Positions 6,888-13,056 of a stretch of 13,892 bases of DNA are shown here, piece by piece. Both the position numbers and the translations under genes were made by a program. The stretch lies in the NCBI GenBank assembly GCA_937901435.1, contig CALGTJ010000451.1, positions 1 through 13,892 of the forward strand, in the 5' to 3' direction. The notes beneath the pieces were generated by a model. That model did not search any database. It had not been told where the DNA came from and saw only the letters and a program-made list of their open reading frames with translations. Numbering within the stretch: position 1 is the stretch's first letter; each line of letters begins with the position of its first letter. This DNA is from an uncultured Rhodobacter sp. Its GTDB lineage: Bacteria; Pseudomonadota; Alphaproteobacteria; Rhodobacterales; Rhodobacteraceae.

Positions 6888-8394
6888 TTAAGAGTACAGC
6901 TTTTCCTCCATCAGACTGTGCAGCTTGAGACGCATCTTGGCGATGATTTCAGGAATGTCGCCAGAGGTGTTCACCTTGCCATCCGCATCATAATAGAGGT
7001 TGTGGTATTCCAGCCCGTCCGGACCGGGATTGAGAAGATCATACAGCTCGTATTCCGGCGCATAGGTGGACTCTGCGCTGAAATATTCGGCGTATTTATA
7101 CTCTGCCGTGCGCACGCAACGGATGCGGTCCGGCGCTTTGACCACCTCTTCTTGCTTGGCCGAACTGGCGCGAATATCATCAAAGGTGAACAGAACCTCT
7201 TTTTGCGGCTCGTTCTTGGGATGATCGAAGGCCGGGCTCATATCGACCCCAGCAAAACCCTGTCTGACGTCCAGCGGCACGTCTTTTGGATTTAACACCT
7301 TGTTCACAAGGGTCGGCAAGACATCCACCAGCGACATCAGAGCGCTCGTCTCTTGTGGTTCGTCAAACCAGTCAGGATTTGCCCAGATCATCGGCACGCG
7401 CAGGGTTTCCTCATAGACGTTGAACGCCTTCTGCCGCATCCCGCCGTGGCTCATCCCCATCTCGCCATGATCCGAACAGCGCAGGATCAGAGTGTCGTCA
7501 AAAAACGCGTTTGGTGCATCACCGTCATAGAACAGATCCAGCACCTGATGATCTGGGCATCCACTTTTTCACAAAGATTCCCATAGAAATTCAGGTAGTT
7601 CAGCTTTTCCTGAGGCCCCGGCAGCGGCCCAAGCGAGGCGGCTGACGTGACCAGCAATTGCGCCTGTGCCTTGGGTTTATTGTTCCTCGCCAGATCCTCA
7701 TCCACCGTCTGCGGCAGGGTCAGCCCGCCTTGAATCCACTCCGGGTCCTGATAGCCGAATTGCATGGATTTCGGGTAGCCCAGCACATCATGCGGATTGA
7801 CCAGCGACAGCACCATCAAAAAGGGCTGCTCTGTCGCGCTATCCTTACGATCCTGTAGCCACTCTATCGCCTCCTGCACATAGCGCGCGTCCTGATCAGG
7901 CCAGCCCCCGCAGTAATGTTCGGGATTGGCATCCTCGCCCGCATCCGGCGGGATCCACCCCTTAAAGCCGAACATGGCCACATCCGCCGCCGTCAACTCG
8001 TTTGGGTTAAACGGGCGGTCTTGTGCCTTGGACAGATGCCACTTGCCCCGATACTGGCAATCATACCCCGCATTGGCAAAGATATTTCCCATATTTGGCA
8101 AGGTGTTATCCAGAGAATGCTGCCCGACCGCATATTTTCCGTCATAACTTAGGGTTTGGGTCACTCCATGCTGTGCTGGGTATTTGCCGGTAAACAAAGT
8201 CGAGCGGCTGGGCGAGCACATGCAGGTATTGCAGATCGTGTTGGTGAAACTGGTGCCATTGGCACGCAAACGGCGCATCGCGGGCAGATCAAGCCCACCC
8301 TCTGCCTCTTCATTGAAAATCTCTGTGGCACGTTGTTGATCCGTGATAATTAAAAGGACGTTTTTGCGTTTATTCGTCTTTGTCTATCCGACAT
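6888..8394 (-). pseudogene. Sulfatase (type I, formylglycine), with two frameshifts
   Basis: A sulfate-ester hydrolase of the alkaline-phosphatase superfamily, about 502 residues once repaired. Motifs in order: N-V-L-L-I-I-T-D-Q-Q (metal site), C-S-P-S-R (Cys codon 8218-8216, the residue converted to formylglycine), G-K-W-H-L, N-P-H-D and S-D-H-G-E-M-G-M-S-H-G. There is no signal peptide, so it would be cytoplasmic. The likely start is ATG 8394-8392, with AGGA seven bases upstream, but that frame stops after MSDRQRRINAKTSF; adding one A in the A5 run at 8361-8365 joins it to the K-N-V-L-L frame. A second break near 7545-7550 separates E-K-V-D-A-Q-I-I-R from L-D-L-F-Y-D-G-D and is repaired by one base at a GG pair. 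No maturation enzyme is nearby. Either a decaying gene or sequence errors. Confidence 0.88.
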
Positions 8395-8545
8395 ATGAAG
8401 ATCCTGTAAAAAAGAGGCATTAAATTACAATCTAACCGTGTAGGCCAATTTATTTTTCTATTTTAATTCGAAGGCGCCCCGATGAGTTAAGCCAAGCGCG
8501 GGCCCAGCCATTGCCTTGTCCCCGAACCGACCCCATATTTCCCAC
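8395..8545. other. AT-rich divergent intergenic region
   Basis: About 150 bases between the sulfatase and the M48 protease, visibly richer in A and T than the flanks (TTTATTTTTCTATTTTAATT at about 8448-8467). It should hold promoters for both directions. I could not identify a confident pair of boxes, and no small gene is supported. Confidence 0.4.
8402..8405 (-). promoter_or_regulatory. Ribosome binding site that marks the sulfatase start
   Basis: AGGA on the minus strand lies seven bases before ATG 8394-8392. The reading frame carrying the conserved K-N-V-L-L-I-I-T-D has no ATG, GTG or TTG between its upstream stop (TAG) and the conserved segment, so this site and ATG are the best evidence for the original start and for a frameshift just after it. 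Confidence 0.6.
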
Positions 8546-9238
8546 ATGATAAAACTTACCCCGATCTTGTTGGCCGTCTTGTATGCCCTCGCGATGTACC
8601 GGTTTTCGGCGTGGCGCACCGCGCGCGAATTGGGTGAGAGGTCAACAGAACTGGCCGATCCGATCCTGAAAAGCCTGACAGATCAGATGGCCGCCGCGCT
8701 CGATCTGGCCCGTATCCGTGTGCATATCTACGAGATCGAGCCGATCAACGGGCTGGCCGCGCCTGATGGGCGCATTTTCATAACGCGTGGATTTTTCAAC
8801 AAATATCGGGCGGGGGAAGTGACCTCTGGCGAGTTGGCAAGCGTCATTGCACATGAGCTTGGCCATGTAGCGCTGGGTCACTCGCGCCGCCGGATGATCG
8901 ACTTTTCAGGCCAGAATGCCCTGCGGACAGCGCTGGCCATGGTGCTAAGCCGCTTTTTGCCCGGGGTCGGCGTGTTTATCGCCAATGCGCTAACCAGCCT
9001 GTTGGCCGCGCGGCTGTCGCGATCCGATGAATACGAGGCCGATGCCTATGCTTCGGCCCTTTTGGTCAAGGCCGGAATTGGCACGGGACCGCAAAAATCG
9101 CTGTTCGGCAAGCTGGACGCGCTGACCAAAACCCGTGGCGGCGCCTCGCCTGCGTGGTTGATGAGCCACCCCAAAACCGCACAACGCATTGAAGCGATTG
9201 AAAAACTGGAAAAACGCTGGGCCTCTGTGTCTGGTTAA
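8546..9238 (+). CDS. M48 family zinc metalloprotease
   Basis: A 230-residue membrane-anchored peptidase. The N-terminal hydrophobic segment LTPILLAVLYALAMYRF (about residues 4-20) is a signal anchor. The zinc site is H103-E-L-G-H107, with the third ligand probably E162 in E162-Y-E-A-D166. Conserved surroundings are I-N-G-L-A-A-P-D-G-R-I-F-I-T-R-G and a C-terminal S-H-P-K-T-A-Q-R-I, both typical of M48. Such proteases usually degrade damaged or misassembled envelope proteins. ATG 8546 is preferred to the in-frame TTG at 8516 because it starts directly at the anchor, although its ribosome site is weak. It is short for the family (a single domain without TPRs). The gene is followed by the methyltransferase after 78 bases on the same strand. 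Confidence 0.9.
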   Translation: MIKLTPILLAVLYALAMYRFSAWRTARELGERSTELADPILKSLTDQMAAALDLARIRVHIYEIEPINGLAAPDGRIFITRGFFNKYRAGEVTSGELASVIAHELGHVALGHSRRRMIDFSGQNALRTALAMVLSRFLPGVGVFIANALTSLLAARLSRSDEYEADAYASALLVKAGIGTGPQKSLFGKLDALTKTRGGASPAWLMSHPKTAQRIEAIEKLEKRWASVSG

Positions 9239-9275
9239 CAACACCCCCGACAACCCCCTTTTGCTTTTTCTCACA

Positions 9276-9309
9276 GCCTTGTTAGACTCGCGTCAAAAAA
9301 CAACAAGGC
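9276..9309 (+). promoter_or_regulatory. Inverted repeat covering the methyltransferase ribosome site
   Basis: GCCTTGTT (9276-9283) and AACAAGGC (9302-9309) are perfect 8-base inverted arms separated by 18 bases. The right arm contains AAGG, the ribosome site for ATG 9317. If both arms are transcribed, the hairpin would hide it. A weak promoter TTGCTT (9261-9266), 16 bases, TAGACT (9283-9288) overlaps the left arm; if that promoter is used, the left arm would be absent from the mRNA and the repeat could act as a DNA operator instead. Confidence 0.4.
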
Positions 9310-9316
9310 AGTGAAC

Positions 9317-9862
9317 ATGGCAAGAGAAGAACATCGGCAGGAAATCCTGAAACGCCTGCCAAAAGGCGGCGTTGGCGCGGAAATCGGCGTGTGGGAGGGA
9401 GGCTTTAGCGAGATCCTTCTGGCCGAGGCACAGCCAAATACCCTTCACCTGATAGACCCTTGGGAATTTCAGCCCGATTTTGCGAACACCGCCTTTGGCA
9501 AGCCGCGAAACGAAACCCGCATGAAAGACAAGTTTCTGTTGGTACAGGACAAATTCAAGGACGATTCCCGTGTCGTCCTGCATCGCAGCTATTCGAACGT
9601 GGCGCTGGAAAGCTTTGACGATCACGCGCTGGACTGGGTCTATATCGACGGCAATCACAACTTTGAGGTGGTCAAAAGCGATCTGGAACTGAGCCTGCGC
9701 AAAGTCCGCCCCGGCGGGGTGATCGCGGGCGACGACCTGCTGTGGAAACGGGACGAGGGCGCCCCTGTCCAAAAAGCCGTGCGCGCCTTCAAACGCTCAC
9801 TGGATGATGCCACCGAATTCTTCCGATTCGGTCAGCAATACATGTTCCAACTGGCCGCATGA
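9317..9862 (+). CDS. Class I SAM-dependent methyltransferase
   Basis: A 181-residue protein with the Rossmann methyltransferase fold, of the Methyltransf_24-like type. The SAM-binding motif I is G20-A-E-I-G-V-W-E-G-G-F, followed by the acidic end of strand 2 in H-L-I-D47-P-W-E. The D-W-V-Y-I-D-G-N-H (106-114) and P-G-G-V-I-A-G-D-D (132-140) segments are characteristic of this group, in which acidic and His residues often bind a metal. The substrate is unknown; relatives sit in small-molecule and glycan methylation contexts. ATG 9317 is chosen over GTG 9311, six bases upstream, because AAGG at 9305-9308 lies eight bases before it. It is the last plus-strand gene before the strand switch. Confidence 0.87.
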   Translation: MAREEHRQEILKRLPKGGVGAEIGVWEGGFSEILLAEAQPNTLHLIDPWEFQPDFANTAFGKPRNETRMKDKFLLVQDKFKDDSRVVLHRSYSNVALESFDDHALDWVYIDGNHNFEVVKSDLELSLRKVRPGGVIAGDDLLWKRDEGAPVQKAVRAFKRSLDDATEFFRFGQQYMFQLAA

Positions 9863-9964
9863 TCGCCCCGGCCATTTGACGCGTTGGCCCCAAATAACGT
9901 CAACACGTCAAGTGAGACGAGAGGATTGGGCCATTCCATAAACCGCTCACGCCTCTTCTTCAGT

Positions 9965-10000
9965 TTAAAAATATCTTGGGGGTGTGGGGGCTGGCCCCAA
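9965..10000. repeat. TTTAAAAATATCTTGGGGG-type intergenic element
   Basis: An A/T-rich start (TTTAAAAATATC) passes into a G-rich then C-rich tract: TTGGGG (9976-9981) pairs with CCCCAA (9995-10000), and GGGG-CTGG-CCCC forms an inner hairpin. I recall similar A-rich plus G-rich/C-rich segments recurring between genes in Rhodobacterales genomes. It sits between the two converging genes and could serve as a bidirectional terminator, though neither side has a clean T tract. Confidence 0.4.
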
Positions 10001-10030
10001 CTGGATCGGATTGCCTCGGCAATTCGATCG

Positions 10031-10582
10031 TCAGGTGAACATCTGCTCTACAGCTTTCCCAAGCTTTGGCAGTTTCGCCTTTTTCATCAAGGCACGCAGG
10101 GGCTTGGGCTCGCCTGACAGACGCTCTGCCTCGGCCTGCACGGCGTGCACTGCCTCGCTGACAAGGTCTGGCGCGCCGGACCAAAGCTCCCACAGGAATC
10201 CGTCCGGATCGCGGCGGGTCAGGCCTTCTTCGGTCATGATGTTTTGCGGGAAATCCTTGGCGTTCATCGTGACAAGGATGTCAGCAGACCCTGTGATCGC
10301 GGCGGCGAGCACGTGGATGTCGTTTTCGTCGGGCAACCAGAGGCGCGCCTCGATCGCCGCGGACCGCGGCACCTCGGCTTTGGGCCAGTTCGCGCGCAGC
10401 AAGGCGATGTCGCCGCGCGCCATCACCTCGCCTGTTGGGCCCAGTTTACGCGCGGCCCGCGCCCATTCTTCAAGGATGCGCGCCGACCATAGCGGTTCGA
10501 ACAATCCCGCGCGCGCCACGCCCAGCAGGACCTCACGCATCACGGTGGGATAGAGCACACAGGTGTCCAGCAGAACCTTCAA
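10031..10582 (-). CDS. PIN domain protein (RSP_2648-like)
   Basis: A 183-residue predicted ribonuclease of the PIN fold. Acidic residues that would bind the metal are D6 (V-L-L-D-T-C), E38/E39 (R-I-L-E-E-W), D85 and D88 (L-P-D-E-N-D-I-H) and D101 (S-A-D-I-L-V-T-M-N-A-K-D-F-P). It is longer than a typical VapC toxin, and no antitoxin gene adjoins it. The start is a TTG (10582-10580) that shares two bases with the methyltransferase stop; the next Met (residue 15) would remove D6, so TTG is required. I recall RefSeq naming this family after RSP_2648 of Rhodobacter sphaeroides, next to the RSP_2647 methyltransferase. The overlap suggests translational coupling and possibly shared work on RNA. Confidence 0.85.
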   Translation of the reverse strand: MKVLLDTCVLYPTVMREVLLGVARAGLFEPLWSARILEEWARAARKLGPTGEVMARGDIALLRANWPKAEVPRSAAIEARLWLPDENDIHVLAAAITGSADILVTMNAKDFPQNIMTEEGLTRRDPDGFLWELWSGAPDLVSEAVHAVQAEAERLSGEPKPLRALMKKAKLPKLGKAVEQMFT

Positions 10583-11778
10583 GACTCAAGCCGAAAGAAC
10601 ACCGCCTTGAGGTAGCCGCTTTCGGCCAGTTGCGGCAATTGCGGATGGTCCGGCCCGGCCTGTCCGGAATAGATGATCTGCCCGTTGCGCCCGCCCCGGC
10701 CAATGCCGCGCGCGCTGGCGTTGCGGAATTTCGACAAATCAACAGCGTGCGAGCAGGAACACAAGCCGAGATACCCACCCGGAGCCACCAAGGGTGCGGC
10801 AAGGCGTGCGACGCGTTCATAGGCGCGCAGGCCTGCCTCAAGCGATTGTTTAGACGGCGCAAAAGCGGGCGGATCACAGACCACCACATCAAAGGTTTCG
10901 CCCTCTGCCGCCAAGGCCTCGAGCTGCGCGAACGCATCGCCTTTGCGGATGGCGAAACGCGCAGAGGCGCCCATCGCCTCGGCCCCTTGTTCGGCCAGTG
11001 CCAGCGCGGGCGCAGAACTGTCGACGGCCAGTGCTGACACCGCGCCCCCGGCCAAGGCGGCCAACGAAAACCCGCCCACATGCGAGAACACGTCCAGCAC
11101 CCGCGCGCCTTTGGACAGCCTTTGCGCGAAGGCGTGGTTGGGGCGCTGGTCAAAGAACAGGCCGGTTTTCTGCCCGCCAATCAGGTCCGCCATATAGGTC
11201 GCGCCGTTCATCGAGACCGGCACAGGTCCCATAACATCGCCGCGCAAGACACCGGTGTCCTCGTCCAGACCTTCCAGCGTGCGCGCTCGCCCGCCGCCGT
11301 TCTTGATAACACAGGTCACCCCCGTTACCGCCATCAGCGCCTCTGTCAGCGGGCCAAGCATCGCCTCTGACCATGCCGCGTTTGGCTGAATGACCGCAGC
11401 CTCGCCAAAGCGGTCGATGACGACACCGGGCAGACCGTCGGCCTCGGCGTGGACAAGGCGATAAAAGGGCTGGTCATAAAGCCGCTCGCGATGCGCCAGC
11501 GCGATACGCAGACGCGCCGCCAGCCAGTCGGTGTCGATCACCGCCTCTGGGTTGCGGTCCATCATCCGCCCGATGATGCGCGACGCATTGTTGACCGTGA
11601 TCACCCCCATCGGCCTGCGCTCGGCATCCTCAAGCACGCCAAAACCGCCGGGTTCCAGCGCTTTGGTGCGCCGGTCGGTGACCAGTTCGTTGGAATAAAT
11701 CCACGGAAAACCGTGACGAATGGCACGCGCTTCGGCTTTTGGACGAAGGCGCACAACGGGATAAGAGGACAGCGTCAT
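10579..11778 (-). CDS. RlmI-like class I rRNA methyltransferase (RSP_2647-like)
   Basis: A 399-residue RNA cytosine-C5 methyltransferase of the RlmI/PUA type. A PUA-like N-terminus (P-W-I-Y-S-N-E about residues 25-31) is followed by the central G-Q-K-T-G-L-F-F-D-Q-R segment and the SAM domain with V-L-D-V-F-S-H-V-G-G-F-S, C-D302-P-P-A-F, and L-C340-S-C342-S-H. One of the last two cysteines would be the covalent nucleophile. E. coli RlmI modifies C1962 of 23S rRNA, but the target here is inferred only. AGAGGG lies about five bases before the ATG. The gene is 50 bases after the lipoprotein gene, and its TGA overlaps the TTG start of the PIN gene (TTGA, 10582-10579), making a probable operon. 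Confidence 0.9.
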   Translation of the reverse strand: MTLSSYPVVRLRPKAEARAIRHGFPWIYSNELVTDRRTKALEPGGFGVLEDAERRPMGVITVNNASRIIGRMMDRNPEAVIDTDWLAARLRIALAHRERLYDQPFYRLVHAEADGLPGVVIDRFGEAAVIQPNAAWSEAMLGPLTEALMAVTGVTCVIKNGGGRARTLEGLDEDTGVLRGDVMGPVPVSMNGATYMADLIGGQKTGLFFDQRPNHAFAQRLSKGARVLDVFSHVGGFSLAALAGGAVSALAVDSSAPALALAEQGAEAMGASARFAIRKGDAFAQLEALAAEGETFDVVVCDPPAFAPSKQSLEAGLRAYERVARLAAPLVAPGGYLGLCSCSHAVDLSKFRNASARGIGRGGRNGQIIYSGQAGPDHPQLPQLAESGYLKAVFFRLES

Positions 11779-11828
11779 GCCGCCCTCTTAAGTCTTTGCG
11801 ATTGTCTGGGAAAGCGTAAAGCGAAAGC

Positions 11829-12524
11829 TTAAAGCTGATTGAGCGCGCCCATAAAACCTAGCTCCTGCGCGACATAGCCGTTTTCGGTGGTCAACTCTTG
11901 CTGGATCACATAGGCCAGTTGCTGCGTGATGCGCACCTTTTGTGTCAGACCGCGCGCTTCGGCAGCCACGGCGGCATTGCCCCCCAAGGCGTCAAAGTCG
12001 GCTTTGACAAAGCGCGGACCTTCCAGGATTTCGCCCGTCGCCGCATCACGGATCTGCACGGTAAACTGGATAGAGTGTACCCCGCCCACCGTATAACGCG
12101 CCTTTTCGGTCAAGGCATGAAAGCGGGTCAGGACCACATCCAGCACCACGTCACGTTCGCCCTGCACATTGGACACGCCCTGTTCCAGCCCTGCGGTGAT
12201 GATCGCCTTGACCTGCGCATAACGGTCGCCAATCGGATCTTCGCGCCACACGATATCGCCACCGGGGTAGAACCGGTTGGCCTCTGACACTTTCAACGTC
12301 GTTGGCACCTGTACGTTAACGGCTGTCACGTTGTAGGACTTGAAGCTGGCGGGCGCGACAGACCGCTCTACGGTGCCAAAGCTGTCGGTCAGCGGCGCCG
12401 CCAGTGTTGCGCTGACGGCCGAGGGGTTGGACGATACACGATCAACAGAGGCACAGGCCGACAAGCCGACGGCGAGGCCCAGAGCGAGGACGGGGCGGAT
12501 AAATTTTGCGACTGTGCGGTTCAT
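11829..12524 (-). CDS. DUF6778-like lipoprotein
   Basis: A 231-residue predicted lipoprotein. Its signal (MNRTVAKFIRPVLALGLAVG) ends in lipobox L21-S-A-C24. The mature part is mainly beta-strand/helix with the segment F-Y-P-G-G-D-I-V-W-R-E-D-P-I-G-D-R and V-V-L-D-V-V-L-T-R-F-H-A-L. I recall this pattern from DUF6778, a family restricted largely to Rhodobacteraceae; no function is known to me. ATG 12524-12522 is preferred over the in-frame TTG at 12530 because TTGGAGA lies six bases before it. It is the first gene of the minus-strand set with the methyltransferase and PIN genes; whether the lipoprotein is functionally related to those RNA enzymes is unclear. Confidence 0.82.
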   Translation of the reverse strand: MNRTVAKFIRPVLALGLAVGLSACASVDRVSSNPSAVSATLAAPLTDSFGTVERSVAPASFKSYNVTAVNVQVPTTLKVSEANRFYPGGDIVWREDPIGDRYAQVKAIITAGLEQGVSNVQGERDVVLDVVLTRFHALTEKARYTVGGVHSIQFTVQIRDAATGEILEGPRFVKADFDALGGNAAVAAEARGLTQKVRITQQLAYVIQQELTTENGYVAQELGFMGALNQL

Positions 12525-12594
12525 AACCAATCTCCAAGGCGGTTGCCGAATTGCGATTTCTTGGTTAATCTAACGGGTCAGATTGGGGCACAAA

Positions 12595-12627
12595 TAAGAA
12601 GTCCCGGAGCATTTCCGGGACTTCTTA
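12595..12627. terminator. Strong bidirectional hairpin terminator
   Basis: TAAGAAGTCCCGGA and TCCGGGACTTCTTA form a perfect 14-base stem with a five-base loop (12609-12613). On the minus strand it ends TTATTTGTG, 47 bases after the stop of the 52-aa gene, so it should end that transcript before the lipoprotein gene. On the plus strand it is followed by ACGTTTTATT. The stem is GC-rich at the tip and AT-rich at the base, as intrinsic terminators often are. Confidence 0.8.
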
Positions 12628-12674
12628 ACGTTTTATTAATGTTTGGCGGAATGCCCGGCGCGCCATTCTCAGGC

Positions 12675-12833
12675 TTACGCGGTGGCCCCATCGGTTTTCG
12701 GACGGGCCGTAAAGAACGACTTGATCCACGCATAGGCCTGTGTGGCACCGTGGCGCATCGCCTCTGCACGCAGTTTCTGCGCTTCACGTTCGTATTTCTG
12801 GATGTCGATGTAAGTGATTTGCTCGTGGTCCAT
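12675..12833 (-). CDS. Small conserved-looking protein (52 aa)
   Basis: A 52-residue protein starting MDHEQITYIDIQKYEREAQK. It is a largely helical, charged protein with a Y-E-R-E-A-Q-K-L-R-A-E-A-M-R-H core, followed by A-Y-A-W-I-K-S-F-F and a polar tail ending G-A-T-A. The core resembles the short Arg-rich proteins that I recall being called the RSP_7527 family in Rhodobacterales; no function is assigned. GGAG (12844-12841) lies seven bases upstream of the ATG. It has its own apparent promoter and a strong terminator, so it is monocistronic. It is real rather than chance because start, ribosome site, composition and terminator all agree. Confidence 0.75.
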   Translation of the reverse strand: MDHEQITYIDIQKYEREAQKLRAEAMRHGATQAYAWIKSFFTARPKTDGATA

Positions 12834-12851
12834 TGGTCTGCTCCATTAATT

Positions 12852-12897
12852 CCTGCAGGTTTGCGCTGCATCGCGGCAGCATCGTGCTGCATTGCAG
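12852..12897. promoter_or_regulatory. Cluster of TGC-rich inverted repeats
   Basis: The cluster holds CCTGCAGG (12852-12859), CTGC-N6-GCAG (12866-12879), GCAGCA-TCG-TGCTGC (12876-12890) and CTGC-ATT-GCAG (12887-12897). The last fits the CTGC-N3-GCAG pattern that I recall for PhaR, the polyhydroxybutyrate regulator of Paracoccus and Rhodobacter. It could alternatively form an RNA hairpin in the leader of the 52-aa gene. Confidence 0.45.
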
Positions 12898-12906
12898 AAA
12901 AGATAG

Positions 12907-12935
12907 GATGTACGGGCTGCGCTGACGACAGCCAA
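12907..12935 (-). promoter_or_regulatory. Candidate sigma-70 promoter of the 52-aa gene
   Basis: TTGGCT (12935-12930), a 17-base spacer and TACATC (12912-12907) resemble the -35 and -10 boxes at four and three of six positions. Transcription would start near 12900, directly on the CTGC-ATT-GCAG palindrome. The match is only moderate. Confidence 0.3.
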
Positions 12936-12996
12936 TCCTGCAACCCCGCCATGCGTCAGGCGCAAAACATATCAAAATAGGTGAAAAACGGGTGTT

Positions 12997-13008
12997 GTTA
13001 GCGCTAAC
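12997..13008. promoter_or_regulatory. LacI-family-type operator upstream of edd
   Basis: GTTAGCGCTAAC is a perfect 12-base palindrome with the central CG step usual for LacI/GalR-family operators. It ends 48 bases before the edd ATG and overlaps a possible -35 box TTGTTA (12995-13000), which is followed after 17 bases by TAGAGC. Binding there would block transcription. Control by a sugar-acid or central-carbon LacI-type regulator is inferred. Confidence 0.6.
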
Positions 13009-13056
13009 CAGTCCTGATAGAGCAAATTCAACACAGAAATCATCCGGGATATTAAC

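Noticed and set aside
8361..8367. Programmed -1 frameshifting at the A run near the sulfatase start
   Set aside because: The run has five A before C, one short of A-AAA-AAC, and a second unrelated frameshift in the same gene favours a lost base.
9876..9911. TTGACG/CGTCAA inverted repeat after the methyltransferase
   Set aside because: Arms are only six bases with a 16-base spacer; no gene start nearby on the plus strand that it could control.
10031..10582. VapC toxin of a toxin-antitoxin pair
   Set aside because: The protein is longer than usual VapC, and the coupled upstream gene is an RNA methyltransferase, not an antitoxin.
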